A stretch of 8,087 nucleotides of DNA from an uncultured Sphingomonadales bacterium (lineage in GTDB: Bacteria; Pseudomonadota; Alphaproteobacteria; Sphingomonadales; Sphingomonadaceae), in the NCBI GenBank assembly GCA_903868655.1, contig CAIPWG010000090.1, forward strand, positions 1 through 8,087, read 5' to 3'. Below, piece by piece: positions 5,530-8,087 of the stretch (positions are counted from its first letter, which is position 1; each line of letters begins with the position of its first letter). A program made the position numbers and the translations under genes. The notes beneath the pieces were generated by a model. The model made no database searches. It saw only the letters and a list, made by a program, of their open reading frames with translations, and was not told the DNA's origin.

Positions 5530-8087
5530 ATGCAGTTCAAGCGGCTACGACTGTCGGGCTTCAAAAGCTTTGTCGAGCCGGCTGAACTGCGCATCGAGCC
5601 GGGCCTGACCGGGGTGGTCGGGCCCAACGGTTGCGGCAAATCCAATCTGCTTGAAGCGATACGCTGGGTCATGGGCGAAAGCTCGGCCAAGGCGATGCGC
5701 GGCGGCGGCATGGATGATGTGATCTTTGCCGGAACCTCGCGCCGCCCGGCACGCGACTTTGCCGAAGTCACGCTCAGCACCGAGCTCGATCAGCCCAGCA
5801 CCTACGGCACCGAACTCGATGTGGTACGCCGCATCGAACGGGGCGCAGGCAGTATCTACCGCGTCAACGGCCGCGATGTGCGCGCACGCGACGTTTCGCT
5901 GGTGTTTGCCGATGCTGCCACAGGTGCGCACAGCCCTGCGCTTGTCAGCCAGGGACGGATCGCTGCAGTGATCGCCGCCAAGCCGACCGAACGCCGCATG
6001 ATGCTGGAAGAGGCCGCAGGAATTGCCGGCTTGCATGTGCGTCGCCGCGATGCCGAAAACCGCCTGCGCGCCACCGAAACCAACCTGGGCCGGCTCGACG
6101 ATCTGGTGACCGGACTGGAGGCACGGATTGCCACGCTGCGACGGCAAGCGCGCGCCGCTGAGCGCTATATCAGCCTCAGCGAACAGATCCGCATTGCCGA
6201 AGCGCAACTCGTTTTCGCGCGCTGGCGCGACGCGGCGCAGGCCGCAGACACAGCCCGCGCGGCGCTGGCCCAGGCCGAAGCAGCGGTGATTGTTGCACAA
6301 ACCGCAGCAACCACTGCGCAAACCCGGCAGCACGACGCCGGCACAACTTTGGCTGCCGCCCGTGAAACGCTGTTCGCACGGCGGCAGGATAGCACAGCGC
6401 ATGGCCAGCATATGCAGGGCCTCTCCGCCCAATTGCTGGCCGCGCACGAACGGCTGGCCGATGTCGACCGGCACATCGCGCGTATCAACAGCGACCGCGA
6501 TCAGGCCGACCGCTTGTCGCGCGATGCGGCCGACGCGCAAGCCCGGCTATCACAAGACCTTGCCACTGTGGAAACCGGCCTGAAATCCGAGGAAGCGCAG
6601 CGCCCGCATGTCCGTTCCGCCCGCGACCATGCCGAAACCGACAGCCGTGCCGCCGAGCTGACGCTGGCCAGCGCCACAGCCGAACAAGCCGGTATCGAAG
6701 CCGAATGGCGCGTTTGCGAAGCGGCGGTAAACGCCGCACACCAACGGCTGGCACGGGCCGAAGCCGATGCCACGCGGCTGACCGCGCAAGCCGAGGCAAT
6801 GGCGCGCGAGGCCGATCCCGCGATGCGCCTTGCCGAAGCCGAAGTTGCGCGTGATGCCGCCGCAAACGCTTTGGCTGCCGCGCGCGACGCGCGCACTGAA
6901 CTGACCCAGACGCGCGAAGCCCTCATCCGCACATGCGATGCGACGGCACGGGCACTGGCCACCGCGCGCGCCGATTGCACCGGGCTGTCGCGCGAAGCCG
7001 ATGCGCTGCTGCGCGACAAGGCCACACGCGACAAGGCTGCTGCGCAAAAGGGCCGAGGCCCCACTGCACTGTCTGCCACCCGTGTGACCCCGGGGTTTGA
7101 ACGCGCTTTGGCCGCCGTGCTGGGCCGCGATGCCATGGCCCCGCTTGGCCCTGCGACCCAGACCGAAGGCCGGTTCTGGACCGGTGCCCCCGCGCCCCGC
7201 GCCCTGCCCGACGCGCTGGCGCACCATGTAACACAGGCACCGCCCGAACTGGCGGCGCGGCTGGCGCTGGTGCGCGTGGCGGATCAGGATGATGGCCGCG
7301 CGCTGGCCCCCGGCGAATGGCTGGTCACCCGCGCCGGACGCCTGCGCCGCTGGGACGGGTTTGTCGCTGCCGGTGAAGGTGCAGCCGAAGCCGCCCTGCT
7401 CGAAGCGGAAAACCGCCTGCTGGCCTTGCAGGAATTGCTCCCTACGCGACTGGCGGCCCAGGCCCGGGCTGAAACCGCCGATACCGACGCGCGCGCCGAG
7501 CTGGCGCGCGTGCAGTCAGAACTTGCCGCCAGCGAACGCACTCTCGCCGCAGCCGCCGACGCCGAACGCGCCGCGTTACGCGCTTGTGACGCTGCACAAG
7601 GCGCCCTTGCGTTGCGCCAGACGCGCAAAGCCGAACTTGACCGTACACGTAGCGATGCCGACCACCAACGCGCGCTGGCCCGTGCCGAAGTGTCCAGCGC
7701 AGAGCAGCGCCGCGCAGCTCTGCCAGATCCGGCGGGGGGGCGCGCCGCGCTCGAAACCGCACGTGCGCACAACGCCACAGCACGCATCGCGCTGCAAAGC
7801 GCGAGCGCCGCGCTGGCCATTTGCGATCAGGCCATTGCCGTCGGCCGCGAACGGGTCTCTGCGTTGAAAAACGAAATGCGCAACTGGCAAGCCCGCGCCA
7901 GCGATGCCGCAAAGCGGCTGACCGAAATGGACGCCCGTGCAGACGATCTGGCCGCCGAACGCGCCATCCACGCAGCCAAACCCGGTGCTTTGCAAGCCCA
8001 AATCGAAGCGGGCGAAGCGTTGCGCACTCACCTCGCCGTCGAACTGGCCAATGCCGAGGTTGCCCAAGGCGCTGCCGAAACAGCCAG
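5530..8087 (+). CDS. smc: Chromosome segregation ATPase SMC (3' end beyond window)
   Basis: 852 codons are present and the frame stays open to the right edge; a full alphaproteobacterial SMC is about 1150 residues, so the C-terminal head with Walker B and signature motif is missing here. SMC forms the DNA-entrapping condensin ring with ScpA/ScpB and helps organise and separate the chromosome. Visible parts: the N-terminal head with KRLRLSGFKSF, Walker A G31-P-N-G-C-G-K37-S38, the R-loop region around R57 followed by GGGMDDVIFAGT, the Q-loop Q141 in LVSQGRI, and the family motif TERRMMLEEAAGIAG ending near 167. A coiled-coil arm runs from about 170 to 510, a compact hinge covers about 518-617 (VTPGFERALAAVLGRDAMAPL to RLRRWDGFVAAGEG), and the returning arm starts near 618. 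The arm is very rich in alanine and nearly free of lysine. The ATG at 5530 gives the exact family N-terminus. Confidence 0.96.
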   Translation, partial: MQFKRLRLSGFKSFVEPAELRIEPGLTGVVGPNGCGKSNLLEAIRWVMGESSAKAMRGGGMDDVIFAGTSRRPARDFAEVTLSTELDQPSTYGTELDVVRRIERGAGSIYRVNGRDVRARDVSLVFADAATGAHSPALVSQGRIAAVIAAKPTERRMMLEEAAGIAGLHVRRRDAENRLRATETNLGRLDDLVTGLEARIATLRRQARAAERYISLSEQIRIAEAQLVFARWRDAAQAADTARAALAQAEAAVIVAQTAATTAQTRQHDAGTTLAAARETLFARRQDSTAHGQHMQGLSAQLLAAHERLADVDRHIARINSDRDQADRLSRDAADAQARLSQDLATVETGLKSEEAQRPHVRSARDHAETDSRAAELTLASATAEQAGIEAEWRVCEAAVNAAHQRLARAEADATRLTAQAEAMAREADPAMRLAEAEVARDAAANALAAARDARTELTQTREALIRTCDATARALATARADCTGLSREADALLRDKATRDKAAAQKGRGPTALSATRVTPGFERALAAVLGRDAMAPLGPATQTEGRFWTGAPAPRALPDALAHHVTQAPPELAARLALVRVADQDDGRALAPGEWLVTRAGRLRRWDGFVAAGEGAAEAALLEAENRLLALQELLPTRLAAQARAETADTDARAELARVQSELAASERTLAAAADAERAALRACDAAQGALALRQTRKAELDRTRSDADHQRALARAEVSSAEQRRAALPDPAGGRAALETARAHNATARIALQSASAALAICDQAIAVGRERVSALKNEMRNWQARASDAAKRLTEMDARADDLAAERAIHAAKPGALQAQIEAGEALRTHLAVELANAEVAQGAAETA

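Noticed and set aside
5545..6540. Minus-strand open frame of 331 codons opposite smc, and several others up to 8067
   Set aside because: These arise because the alanine- and arginine-rich smc codons rarely give stops on the other strand. The plus frame reads as SMC without a break from 5530 to 8087.
7734..7740. Run of seven G bases in smc as a possible frameshift or phase-variation site
   Set aside because: The SMC frame continues with sensible coiled-coil sequence on both sides, so there is no sign of an error or a programmed shift, and the run is short.

Overview
The window is ordinary, gene-dense chromosomal DNA from a high-GC alphaproteobacterium, most probably a sphingomonad (Sphingomonadales). 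The grounds are the gene order mutY | DUF721(dciA-like)-dsbA-dsbA-smc, the alphaproteobacterial style of the SMC hinge, the paired DsbA-like proteins and the GC-rich third codon positions. The genus cannot be fixed from the sequence. There is no RNA gene, mobile element, CRISPR array or clear terminator, and no gene-free stretch longer than about 70 bases.

The left part (1-3338) is a minus-strand operon, read right to left: mutY (adenine glycosylase), a Tat-exported serine hydrolase of the class C beta-lactamase/family VIII esterase fold, nudC (NADH pyrophosphatase), and the first 25 codons of a cytoplasmic FrnE-type DsbA oxidoreductase that runs off the left edge. Spacing is very tight: 19 bases between mutY and the hydrolase, then two successive 4-base ATGA stop/start overlaps.

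The right part (3368-8087) is a plus-strand operon: a DUF721 protein (likely replicative helicase loader DciA), two tandem secreted DsbA-type thioredoxin-fold proteins (one with a Sec signal and CPHC, one a lipoprotein with CSHC), and smc. The smc gene runs off the right edge after 852 codons, covering the N-terminal ATPase half, the N-terminal arm, the hinge and part of the returning arm.

The two operons are divergent. Their likely start codons are only 29 bases apart and are flanked by a perfect 10-base direct repeat, so promoters must lie partly inside the opposite gene. Functionally the window joins genome maintenance (MutY, DciA, SMC) with thiol redox chemistry (three DsbA-fold proteins) and nucleotide housekeeping (NudC). 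I see no convincing novel system. The points most worth a second look are the divergent junction repeat, the matched extra cysteine pair in the two DsbA paralogues, and the odd composition and hinge of the SMC protein.
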